In this document: positions 55,044 through 63,154 of the stretch, in pieces
How positions within the stretch are numbered: the first letter of the stretch is position 1
How the letters are laid out: the number at the start of each line of letters is the position of its first letter
Origin: CBDCNH01 sp965219015
Lineage (GTDB): Bacteria > Pseudomonadota > Alphaproteobacteria > Rhodobacterales > Rhodobacteraceae
DNA: 64,000 bases
Reading direction: 5' to 3'
NCBI GenBank assembly: GCA_965219015.1
Contig: CBDCNH010000005.1
Span: forward strand, 682,001 to 746,000
Position numbers and translations under genes: made by a program
Notes under the pieces: generated by a model
What the model saw: the letters and a program-made list of their open reading frames with translations, nothing else
Databases searched by the model: none
Told to the model about the DNA's origin: nothing

Positions 55044-55627
55044 CGCGCGCGGTGCTCGTCGACAAGGACGGCACGCTCGTCGACGACGTTCCCTACAACG
55101 TCGATCCGTCGCTGGTCCGCCTGGCGCCGGGCGCGGGCGCGGGCCTCGCGCGGCTGGCGGACGCGGGCTTCCGCATCGCCGTCGTCAGCAACCAGTCCGG
55201 CGTCGCGCGCGGGCTCTTCCCGGAGACGGCGCTGGCGCCGGTCTGGGCGCGCATCGCGGCGCTTCTGGCGCCGTTCGGCGTTCATGTGGATGCGTTTCAC
55301 TGGTGCCCCCATCATCCCGACGGGACGGTCGCGGCTCTTGCGGTGGACTGCGCCTGCCGCAAGCCCGCGCCGGGGATGCTGCACGCCGCGATGAGCGGCC
55401 TCCACGCCGATCCTGCCCGGTCGTGGATGATCGGCGATATCCTCGACGACATCGAGGCGGGACGCAGCGCGGGGTGCCGGACGGTCCTCATCGACAACGG
55501 CAACGAGACCGAGTGGGCGCTCGGACGTCACCGGTTGCCGCATGTCGTCGCCGCCGACCTCGATACGGCCGCGCGGATGATCCTCGCGTCGGACGCGGGC
55601 ACCGCAGCCGGACGACGCGCGGCATGA
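55040..55627 (+). CDS. gmhB: D-glycero-heptose bisphosphate phosphatase (HAD family)
   Basis: The 195-residue HAD enzyme starts at a GTG overlapping the previous stop. It has AVLVDKDGTLVDDVPYNVDP (nucleophile motif), VVSNQSGVARGLF, the zinc-loop WCPHHPDGTVAALAVDCACR with Cys/His ligands, KPAPGM and MIGDILDDIEAGRSAGC. This is the GmhB pattern, the second phosphatase step between HldE kinase and HldE adenylyltransferase. Confidence 0.9.
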   Translation: MTRAVLVDKDGTLVDDVPYNVDPSLVRLAPGAGAGLARLADAGFRIAVVSNQSGVARGLFPETALAPVWARIAALLAPFGVHVDAFHWCPHHPDGTVAALAVDCACRKPAPGMLHAAMSGLHADPARSWMIGDILDDIEAGRSAGCRTVLIDNGNETEWALGRHRLPHVVAADLDTAARMILASDAGTAAGRRAA

Positions 55628-57144
55628 CGGGCGCGGCATCGCTCGGCGATGGCCGGATGCGCCGGCTCGTCGCGTCCTTCGCCGGGCTCCGCGTGGTGGT
55701 CATCGGCGACGCGATGCTCGACCGCTGGGGTCGGGGGGTCGCGAGACGTCTCGCGGCCGAGGCCCCGGCACCCATCGTGTCGGAGATCGTGTGGGAAGAC
55801 CGTGCGGGCGGGGCTGCGAATACCGCCGCGAGCGCCGCGGCGCTGGGCGCCGATGTGACGCTCGTGTCGCTCGTGGGCGACGACGCGACCGGCGCCGCGC
55901 TCGCGGAGGCGGTCGCCGCGGCCGGGGTCAACGTCGGGGGGCTCCTGCGTGTCGCCGGGCGACCGACGCTCGCCAAGACGCGCCTGATGGCGGGTGGCCA
56001 GCTTGTCGCGCGCTACGACGAGGGCGTCACCGGCGCCTGCCCGGACGGATGCGCCACCCTGGCCGCGGGTCTGCCGTCGTTCCTCGATGGCGCTCATGCC
56101 GTCATCGTCTCGGACTACGCCTACGGCACCGTCGGTCCGGCCGTCATCGCGGCGCTCGCGGCGTGGCGCGCGCTCGGCAAGGGCCGGCTTGTCGCCGATG
56201 CGCGCGACCTCGGGAGCCTCGCGCTGCTGCGGCCCTGCGCCGTGACGCCGAACCACGGCGAGGCCGTGACCATCGTCGGCGCGTGCGCTCTGCCCGGTCC
56301 GGCAGCGGCGCGGATCGCGCAGCTCCATGACTTCGGCGCGGCGCTCCTCGCGCATACCGGTGCCGAGGCGGTCGTCACGACCCTCGACCGCGACGGCGCG
56401 GCGATCCTGCGTGCCGGTGCCGCCGCGGTGCATATCCCCGGAGGCGCCCCGGTCGAGACCGCGGGCGTGACCGGGGGCGGCGATACCTTCGCGGCGGCGC
56501 TGGCGCTCGGCCTTGGTGCCGGCGCGGACATCGAGTTGGCGGCGCGCCTCGCCTGCCGAGCCGCCAGCGTCGCGGTCGCCAAGCCCGGCACCGCGGTCTG
56601 CCGCGCCGCGGAACTCCGCGCGGCCTTACCCGCGCCCCGCATGGTCGTCCCCGCGATCCTGCCCTCCCTCCGCGCGTTGGCCGCGCTTGGCGTGGATCTG
56701 CGGGAAGAGAACCGTCGCGTCGTCTTCACCAACGGCTGCTTCGACATCCTGCACGATGGCCATCTCGGGTGCCTCGAGGAGGCAAGAAGCCTCGGCGACG
56801 TGCTCATCGTCGGCGTCAATTCGGACGCTTCGGTCCGCCGCCTCAAGGGACCGTCCCGGCCGGTCAATTCCTGCGCCGCCCGGCTTCGGATGCTCGCGGC
56901 GCTGTCGTACGTCGACCATGCCATCGCCTTCGAGGAAGACACGCCTGCCGAGCTGATCCGCGCGCTCAGGCCGCACGTCTTTGCCAAGGGCGGCGACTAC
57001 GACCGCGCGCGTCTGCCCGAAGCGGCCATCGTCGAGGCGGCCGGTGGCGAGATCCGGCTCCTGCGCTACCGCCCCGAGCATTCGACGACCGGCATCATCC
57101 ACCGCATCCGCGCGGCTCCGACCGGCCTCAAGGCGCAGGGATGA
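55624..57144 (+). CDS. hldE: Bifunctional heptose kinase/adenylyltransferase
   Basis: The 506-residue protein has an N-terminal ribokinase-type domain (VVIGDAMLDRWGRGVARRLA, EDRAGGAANTAASAAALGAD, GVTGGGDTFAAALALGLGAG) and a C-terminal nucleotidyltransferase domain (RRVVFTNGCFDILHDGHLGC with the HxGH site, KGPSRPVNSCAARLRMLAAL). It phosphorylates heptose-7-phosphate and later adenylates heptose-1-phosphate to ADP-heptose. The missing step is the epimerase HldD, which is not in this window. Confidence 0.93.
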   Translation: MTGAASLGDGRMRRLVASFAGLRVVVIGDAMLDRWGRGVARRLAAEAPAPIVSEIVWEDRAGGAANTAASAAALGADVTLVSLVGDDATGAALAEAVAAAGVNVGGLLRVAGRPTLAKTRLMAGGQLVARYDEGVTGACPDGCATLAAGLPSFLDGAHAVIVSDYAYGTVGPAVIAALAAWRALGKGRLVADARDLGSLALLRPCAVTPNHGEAVTIVGACALPGPAAARIAQLHDFGAALLAHTGAEAVVTTLDRDGAAILRAGAAAVHIPGGAPVETAGVTGGGDTFAAALALGLGAGADIELAARLACRAASVAVAKPGTAVCRAAELRAALPAPRMVVPAILPSLRALAALGVDLREENRRVVFTNGCFDILHDGHLGCLEEARSLGDVLIVGVNSDASVRRLKGPSRPVNSCAARLRMLAALSYVDHAIAFEEDTPAELIRALRPHVFAKGGDYDRARLPEAAIVEAAGGEIRLLRYRPEHSTTGIIHRIRAAPTGLKAQG

Positions 57145-58244
57145 TCGAACGCTGGAGCGGCGTGCGCCGCATCCTGGCGGTGCGGCTCGATGCCATGGGC
57201 GATGTCGTGATGACGGGCCCCGCGCTTGCCGCCATGCAGGCGAGCGGAGCGGACGTGACGCTTCTTACGTCGCCTGCGGGCGCGGGGGTCGCCGCGTTGA
57301 TGCCGGCGGTCGGGCGCGTGATCGCGGCGGATGTGCCGTGGATGAAGGCGCCGCTCAGCGTCGATCTTGCGGCGTTGGCGGCGCGCCTCGGCAAGGAACG
57401 GTTCGACGCCGCGGTGATCTTCACCGTCCATAGCCAAAGTGCGCTTCCCGCGGCGCTCCTTTGCCATCTCGCGGGCATTCCCCGCGTGCTGGCGCATTGC
57501 CGGGAGAATCCCTACGGGCTCCTCAGCGACTGGGTGCCCGAGACCGAGCCCGCGCGGCTGCGCCACGAGGTGCGCCGGCAGATCGACCTCGTGGCGGCCG
57601 TCGGCTTCGAGGCGTCCGATGCCCCGGTGCTTGCGGTGCCCCCGGAGGCCGCTGCCGCCATCGACGCGCGCCTCGCGGGGCTCGGCGTCGACGCGCCCTG
57701 GGCCGTGGTGCATCCCGGCGCGAGTGCCGCGTCCCGCCGCTATCCGGCCGAAGCGCTGGCGCGTGCGGTCAGGACGCTGGCAGCGCGGCACGGCTGGCGG
57801 ATCCTCGTGACCGGGTCCGCCGCCGAGACGACGCTCGCCGCTCGCGTGGCCGGCGTGCCGGGGGCGCACTCGCTGGCGGGCGCGCTCTGCGTGGCCGATC
57901 TCGCCGCCCTCATCGCACGCGCGCCCGTCCTCGTGACGGGCAACACCGGCCCCGCGCATCTCGCCGCGGCGCTCGGCACGCCCGTGGTCGATCTCTACGC
58001 CCTGACCAACCTCCAGCACGCGCCCTGGCATGGCCGCGGCCGCGTCCTCTTCCGCGACGTGCCGTGTCGCGGCTGCCTCAAGAGCGTCTGCCCCGAAGGC
58101 CACCACCTCTGCCTGCGCGGCGTGTCGCCCGAGGCGATCGTCGCGGCGGCACGCGAGGCGGCGGCGGGACGGTCGCCCGCGATCCCCGAAGAGCCCGCGG
58201 CGGTGTTCGGCCGCGCCCAGCCGCGCCCGGCCGCCGCCTCGTGA
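57141..58244 (+). CDS. GT9-family heptosyltransferase-like protein
   Basis: The 367-residue protein reads RRILAVRLDAMGDVVMTGPA at the start, AAVIFTVHSQSALPAALLCH, WAVVHPGASAASRRYPAEAL and APVLVTGNTGPAHLAAALGT. A cysteine-rich tail (CRGCLKSVCPEGHHLC) is typical of a GT9 subgroup. It begins with an ATGA overlap with hldE. Confidence 0.88.
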   Translation: MIERWSGVRRILAVRLDAMGDVVMTGPALAAMQASGADVTLLTSPAGAGVAALMPAVGRVIAADVPWMKAPLSVDLAALAARLGKERFDAAVIFTVHSQSALPAALLCHLAGIPRVLAHCRENPYGLLSDWVPETEPARLRHEVRRQIDLVAAVGFEASDAPVLAVPPEAAAAIDARLAGLGVDAPWAVVHPGASAASRRYPAEALARAVRTLAARHGWRILVTGSAAETTLAARVAGVPGAHSLAGALCVADLAALIARAPVLVTGNTGPAHLAAALGTPVVDLYALTNLQHAPWHGRGRVLFRDVPCRGCLKSVCPEGHHLCLRGVSPEAIVAAAREAAAGRSPAIPEEPAAVFGRAQPRPAAAS

Positions 58245-60316
58245 CGCAGCTGCGCCGCATCCTCTTCGTCGAGCTGCTGGGCGGTCTCGGCGACGTCGTG
58301 CTGGCCCTGCCCGCGATCCAGGCGCTGGCACGGTCAGAGCCGCACGCCACGCTCGAGGTGGCGACGTTCGCGCCGGGTGCCGAGCTCCTCGCCCACGATC
58401 CGCACGTGGACGCGGTGCATGTCGTGCCGCGAAGCGCACCCCGTGCAGGGATCGCGACGCTGCTCGCGGCGGAGGGCTACGACCTCGTCGTCTCGACCAC
58501 CGACTACGACGGCATCGGCGCCCTGATCGCGGCGGCGGCGCCGCGCGCCGTCATCGACCTCTGGCGCGATCCGCCGGCGGGGGCGCGCGTGACGGACCGC
58601 TTCGTGGCGCTTCTTGCCGCGGACCGGCTCATCGATGCGGACGTCATCGCGCCGGCCGAGCTGTTTCTCACCGCCGCCGAACACGCGCTTGGCCGTGCGA
58701 CGGTCGGCCGAGCACCCGTGGCCGCGCTCCTGATCGACGCCGGCATGGCGATCAAGCGCTGGCCGGAAGCGCGCTTTGCGGACGTCGGCCGGATGCTTTC
58801 CGACCGGCATGGGCTCGCCCCTCTCGTCATCGGCGGCGCGGATGCCGCCGCGGCGGCGCGGGTGGCCGATGCGGCCGGAGGGCGCGCGCTTCCGTCGATG
58901 CCGCTCCGCGATCTCGCGGCGGTTCTCGCCCATGTCCGCGTCGCGGTCGGCGCCGATACCGGGCCCCTGCGCGTCGCGGCGCTCGCCGGCACGCCGTCCG
59001 TCATGCTCTTCGGCCCGTCCTCGAGCGCCCGCTTCGGTCTCGGAGCGCCGCACCGCGACGTGCAGGCCCGCGCCGACTGCCCGGAGAAGCGTACCGACTT
59101 CACGCAGCAGCGGTGCTGGTACGCGGGTGACTGCCCGCTTCCGACCGGTCCCGCGAGCTGCGTCACCGACATCGACGCGGCGACCGTGGCCGAGGCGGTC
59201 GCGTCCGTGCTGCCCCGGCACGCGGAGCCGGAGCCGTGTCACGGGACAGCCGACTGGGCCGCCGACTGGGCCGCCGACTGGGCCGCCGACTGGGCCGACG
59301 CGCGCCGGATCCTCGTCCTCCGGCTCGACAACATCGGCGACGTGCTGATGACCGCGCCCGCGCTTCGGGCCATTCGCCTCGGGCGGCCCGAGGCGTGCAT
59401 CGGCCTCCTCGCGAGCCCGTCCGGCGTCGAGGCAGCCGCGCTCCTCCCCTGGCTCGACCGGACCGAGGCCGCGCGGACGATCTGGCAAGAGCTCGACCCC
59501 GGAGCTTTCGATCGAGGCGCCGAGACTGCGCTGGTGGCGCGGCTTCGGGCCGGAGCCTGGGACGGCGCGATCGTCCTCACGAGCTTCGCGCAAAGCCCGC
59601 ACGCCGCCGCCGAGGCCTGTCGCGCGGCGGGGATCGCGCGCATCGCCGGCGCGTCGGACGAGAGCGGCCGGGCGCTGACGCACCGGCTTCCGAAAGGCGA
59701 CCGGACCCTGCACCAGACCACGCGCAACCTCGCGCTCGTGCGTGCGCTGGGGTTTGCCGGCGGTGACGACGCGCCCTCGCTCACGGTGCCCGCGGCACCG
59801 AGGCTGCGCCACCTTCGGGGCCATCTCCTCGTGAGCCCCTGGGCCAGCGCCTCCGCGCGGCAGTACGATCCGGCGCGGATGGCCGAAGCGGCGACGCGCG
59901 TAGCCCGTGCGCGCGGGCTCCCGGTCGTGGTGACGGGCGGGCCGTCCGACCGGGTGCGGGGTGCGGCGCTGGCCGCCCGCATCCCCGGAGCGCGCGACCT
60001 GACGGGCGAAACCAGCGTCGCGGAGGCCGCCGCGCTCGTCGCGCAGGCGGCGCTCGTGCTCTGCTGCAACAGTTCGGCGATGCACATGGCGGAGGCGCTG
60101 GGCGTGCCGTCCATCGTGCTGTTCGCCGGGACCGAGCTCGCGCGGCAATGGGCGCCGCGCCGCGCTCCGCACCGGCTCGTCCGGCGGTCGGTGCCCTGCG
60201 CGCCCTGCCATGCCATGACCTGCCCTCTCGGGCATCACGCCTGTCTCGACATCGAAGCCGCCGACGTCGCCGCGGCCGCCGCCGACCTTCTCACCTCCGC
60301 GCGGGCCGTCTCATGA
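58241..60316 (+). CDS. Tandem GT9-GT9 heptosyltransferase-like fusion
   Basis: The 691-residue protein has two complete GT9 units. Unit one (residues ~1-330) shows RRILFVELLGGLGDVVLALP and VRVAVGADTGPLRVAALAGT; unit two (~350-691) shows ILVLRLDNIGDVLMTAPALR, SPWASASARQYDPARMAEAA and CCNSSAMHMAEALGVPSIVL. They are joined by a linker of ADWA repeats. It starts at a GTG in the preceding stop codon (GTGA). Two active units in one chain could add two heptoses in succession. Confidence 0.85.
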   Translation: MTQLRRILFVELLGGLGDVVLALPAIQALARSEPHATLEVATFAPGAELLAHDPHVDAVHVVPRSAPRAGIATLLAAEGYDLVVSTTDYDGIGALIAAAAPRAVIDLWRDPPAGARVTDRFVALLAADRLIDADVIAPAELFLTAAEHALGRATVGRAPVAALLIDAGMAIKRWPEARFADVGRMLSDRHGLAPLVIGGADAAAAARVADAAGGRALPSMPLRDLAAVLAHVRVAVGADTGPLRVAALAGTPSVMLFGPSSSARFGLGAPHRDVQARADCPEKRTDFTQQRCWYAGDCPLPTGPASCVTDIDAATVAEAVASVLPRHAEPEPCHGTADWAADWAADWAADWADARRILVLRLDNIGDVLMTAPALRAIRLGRPEACIGLLASPSGVEAAALLPWLDRTEAARTIWQELDPGAFDRGAETALVARLRAGAWDGAIVLTSFAQSPHAAAEACRAAGIARIAGASDESGRALTHRLPKGDRTLHQTTRNLALVRALGFAGGDDAPSLTVPAAPRLRHLRGHLLVSPWASASARQYDPARMAEAATRVARARGLPVVVTGGPSDRVRGAALAARIPGARDLTGETSVAEAAALVAQAALVLCCNSSAMHMAEALGVPSIVLFAGTELARQWAPRRAPHRLVRRSVPCAPCHAMTCPLGHHACLDIEAADVAAAAADLLTSARAVS
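59251..59302 (+). repeat. Four tandem 12-bp units in the linker of the GT9-GT9 fusion
   Basis: The unit GACTGGGCCGCC is repeated three times almost perfectly with a fourth divergent copy, encoding ADWAADWAADWAADWAD. It forms the flexible joint between the two domains and is likely to vary in copy number by slippage. Confidence 0.8.
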
Positions 60317-61647
60317 CGCCGCCGGACCGCGCAACCGTCGCGGCCCTTGCAGGTGCGGCGCTCGATGGCGACGATGCCGCGACGGCGACGCTCTTCGGCG
60401 ATGTCATCGAGCCCCTTTGCGACGCCTTCACCGCTGCGGGTGCCGCGTCCGCCGCACGGATCCTCGCGCAGGTGATCGACATCGCCCGCCGCCACCCTGC
60501 GTGCGGGGCCCTCGCGGACGGGCTCGATGCCGAGGGCATCGCCTCCGAGGCCGACCTCCTTGCCCGCGAGCGCTGGGGCCTCGCCCCGAGCTCGCATCCG
60601 GTCCGCGTCGCGCGCGTGCTCGTCCTGTCCCGCGTCACGCTCGGCGCCGACGTGGCGATCGTCGGCCGCCTCCTCGCCGACCTTGCACGGCGTTTCCCGG
60701 ATGCCGAGCGCGTGCTTGTCGGTCCCGACCTCGCGCGCCCCCTGGCCGAAGCGCTGGGCGCGCGGATGGTGCCCTTCAGCTACGCTCGGCGCGGCGGGCT
60801 CGCGGGCCGGCTCAACGGTTGGGACGCTTTGCGCCGGATCATCGCGGCCGAGCGTGAGGGCGCGACCCTGCTCGTCGATCCCGACACGCGGCTGACCCAG
60901 ACCGGGCTCATGGTGCCCGGACCGGCGGCGCTCTACCGGCGCTTTCCGAGCCGGGAGATGCGCGGGCCGGGGACGCTCGGCGATCTCGCAGCGGAATGGT
61001 CTGCCGACACCTTCGGCGGACCCGTGGCGGCACCGGCGCGCCTGCCGCTCCGACCCGATGACGCGCGCTTCGCCGCAGAGCTTCGCAGCGCGCTGTCCGG
61101 AGACGGTCGGCCGCTCGTCGCGGCCGGCTTCGGAACCGGTGGCAACGATGTGAAGCGCGTGGGCCCCGCGTTCGAGGCCGGGGTTCTGCGAACATTGCGG
61201 GCAAGCGGCGCGCGCGTCCTTCTGGCGCGCGGCGTGGGCGCGGCGGAGGTCGCCGTGACCCGCGGCATCTCGGCGGCGCTCGCCAGCGACGGCGCTTCGG
61301 TCGTGCATCTCCCCGAAGGGCGCCACCGACCGGACCACGTGGCCGACGTCGTCACCTGGTCGGCCGATACGGGGGCCTTCTTCGCCGCGATCGCCGCGGC
61401 CGACCTCCATGTCGGCTACGACAGCGCCGGCCAGCACATCGCATCGGCGCTGGGCGTGCCGGGCCTGACCGCGTTCGTCGCCGCCGCCGGACCCCGGCAC
61501 GCCGACCGCTGGGCGCCATCGGGTCCGGGGCAGGCCGTCGTGGTGCGCCTCGATCCCGGCACGACGGAGGATGCCGCACTCGCAGCCTGCAGATGTGCGC
61601 TCGTAAGGCTCTGCGCGCCGCAGGCGATGGCACGCGCGCGCGGCTGA
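60313..61647 (+). CDS. GT9-like glycosyltransferase with an N-terminal helical extension
   Basis: The 444-residue protein has ~95 helical residues (AALAGAALDGDDAATATLFG, VIDIARRHPACGALADGLDA), then a GT9-like fold: RVLVLSRVTLGADVAIVGRL, ATLLVDPDTRLTQTGLMVPG, AAGFGTGGNDVKRVGPAFEA and ADLHVGYDSAGQHIASALGV. The donor-site signature is degenerate compared with its neighbours, so its substrate may differ. It is the last gene of the operon. Confidence 0.7.
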   Translation: MTPPDRATVAALAGAALDGDDAATATLFGDVIEPLCDAFTAAGAASAARILAQVIDIARRHPACGALADGLDAEGIASEADLLARERWGLAPSSHPVRVARVLVLSRVTLGADVAIVGRLLADLARRFPDAERVLVGPDLARPLAEALGARMVPFSYARRGGLAGRLNGWDALRRIIAAEREGATLLVDPDTRLTQTGLMVPGPAALYRRFPSREMRGPGTLGDLAAEWSADTFGGPVAAPARLPLRPDDARFAAELRSALSGDGRPLVAAGFGTGGNDVKRVGPAFEAGVLRTLRASGARVLLARGVGAAEVAVTRGISAALASDGASVVHLPEGRHRPDHVADVVTWSADTGAFFAAIAAADLHVGYDSAGQHIASALGVPGLTAFVAAAGPRHADRWAPSGPGQAVVVRLDPGTTEDAALAACRCALVRLCAPQAMARARG

Positions 61648-61729
61648 AACTTGACCGTGGCACCGGGCCCGGTGACCGCACGGCCCGCGCGCAGGGGACG
61701 CCGAAGGCCGGGGCGTGGGGATCGACCAA

Positions 61730-61752
61730 AGAAAAACCCCGCCGAAGCGGGG
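61730..61752 (-). terminator. Rho-independent terminator of the cold-shock gene
   Basis: On the minus strand CCCCGC, loop TTCG and GCGGGG are followed by TTTTTC. The hairpin lies 28 bases past the cspA stop. The glycosyltransferase operon ends on the other side, and the element may also serve it weakly. Confidence 0.88.
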
Positions 61753-61779
61753 TCCACGAGTGGTCGGTAGCTGATGTGA

Positions 61780-61986
61780 TCAGGCGAGCGACAGGTTGGT
61801 CGCAGATTGGCGGCCGTCGCGGCTCGTCTCGAGGTCGAACGTGACCTTCTGGCCATCGTCGAGACCCCGCAGGCCTGCCCGCTCGAGCGCGGTGATGTGG
61901 ACGAAGACGTCCTTCGATCCGCCGTCAGGCTGGATGAAGCCGAAGCCCTTGGTAGCGTTGAACCATTTCACGGTGCCGGTGGCCAT
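61780..61986 (-). CDS. cspA: Cold-shock protein, CspA family
   Basis: The 68-residue protein has RNP1 KGFGFI in TGTVKWFNATKGFGFIQPDG and RNP2 DVFVHI in KDVFVHITALERAGL, the signature of single-stranded nucleic-acid-binding cold-shock domains. The ATG at 61986 follows a GGGAGAG ribosome-binding site. The frame is open six codons upstream, but the MATGTVKWFN start is standard. Confidence 0.95.
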   Translation of the reverse strand: MATGTVKWFNATKGFGFIQPDGGSKDVFVHITALERAGLRGLDDGQKVTFDLETSRDGRQSATNLSLA

Positions 61987-62322
61987 CGCGATCTCTCCCT
62001 TCAATGCATGCCCGCGTCAGTGCGGCAGCCCGGCTCAGTCAGTGCAAGATCGAGACACTGTGCCGGTGAGGGAGACAGATGGTCGATAGAGATAACTAGC
62101 ATCGTTAATATGGATGAAAACGCGCTTGGATGCAAGACCGGAGGCGTAGGCGCCTTGACCGGCCAATTGAATCGCGGATGCGCCGATGACCGCTCGCTTA
62201 AAATCCGGATCGAAAGGCGGCGCAATGCAGGATGAGCCGCTAAGCGACCGTCGGCGCTCAAGCTTTTTCGATCGGGCCTGCGCTGGCGGGCGCCCGTGTG
62301 CCGGGCGCCCCGTGTGATCGTT
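61987..62322. other. Gap between the cold-shock gene and the VPLPA-CTERM gene, with one hairpin
   Basis: No gene is supported. The half near 62.0-62.1 kb should contain the cspA promoter and leader. GGGCGCCCG-TGTGC-CGGGCGCCC at 62288-62310 is a 9-bp stem just past the VPLPA-CTERM stop and may end that transcript, although no T run follows. Confidence 0.6.
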
Positions 62323-62889
62323 TCAGGCCTTGCGGCGCCGCAGCCCGAGCGCGCCCAGAGCCCCGACGAGCAGGAAGCCCGCCGCGGGAACCGGAACCGG
62401 CGCTACGCTGACCGAATCGATATCGAAACCGTCGCGACCCTTCTTGTCGACCGACGTGTCGACAAAGCGAAGCACGCTGTAGATGCCCGATGCGGAGAAC
62501 GGCACGGCAAGCTGATTGCCCTCGGGCCCCTGGTTCGAGACCGAGGCAAGGAACGTGAACGTGCCCATGCCGTCGCCACCGAAGATGTCGGCGGACTCGA
62601 AGTAGCCCGTCCGCTTGTAGGTAACCTCGACGACCTGCCCCATCGCCCGGAACGCCGAGCCGAAAACGAAGTCGACGACGCCGCCGAGGCCGATCGAGTA
62701 GAAAGAACCGTCCGCGGCGCCGAGCGCGTTGCCGGGCGTCTTGCGCGAGGCCGACGCCGTCATGGTCGTCGTGCTTTCACCGTTCGCCGTGATCCCGGTG
62801 GCGTTCAGCATCGTCGCCGCAGTTGCGTGCCCTGCGAAAAGGCCGGCGGCGGCAGTCAGCGCAAGAGCGGTCGTCGTAATCCGTTTCAT
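62323..62889 (-). CDS. VPLPA-CTERM exosortase-sorted surface protein
   Basis: The 188-residue protein has a signal peptide (ITTTALALTAAAGLFAGHAT), a beta-rich middle without cysteines (GVVDFVFGSAFRAMGQVVEV) and a C-terminal sorting signal VPVPAAGFLLVGALGALGLR followed by RRKA. This VPLPA-CTERM signal is recognised by a dedicated exosortase that moves the protein to the surface or matrix. No exosortase gene is in the window. The start ATG at 62889 fits the signal peptide. Confidence 0.88.
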   Translation of the reverse strand: MKRITTTALALTAAAGLFAGHATAATMLNATGITANGESTTTMTASASRKTPGNALGAADGSFYSIGLGGVVDFVFGSAFRAMGQVVEVTYKRTGYFESADIFGGDGMGTFTFLASVSNQGPEGNQLAVPFSASGIYSVLRFVDTSVDKKGRDGFDIDSVSVAPVPVPAAGFLLVGALGALGLRRRKA

Positions 62890-63154
62890 TCGTACATTCC
62901 TCGACAGCGGCCACGATGACCCCGTTCCGGGCTTCAAGTGACATGTCGCCCGGCCATGCGAAAGCCCGTTCTATTATCGCGTGTGCAGTTCTCGGAGTGG
63001 ACGTCTGCGGCTGCCTAGAAAAGCATCGTTCGATATCGCTTGGGTTCATCGAGTTTGGACATTTACAATCTATAAGAGTGCCCTAACGGCGGGCTGTTCG
63101 TTGCCGAAAGCGCATCAATGTCAGAGATTCGTTTCCCGGCAGCCGCGACGACGC

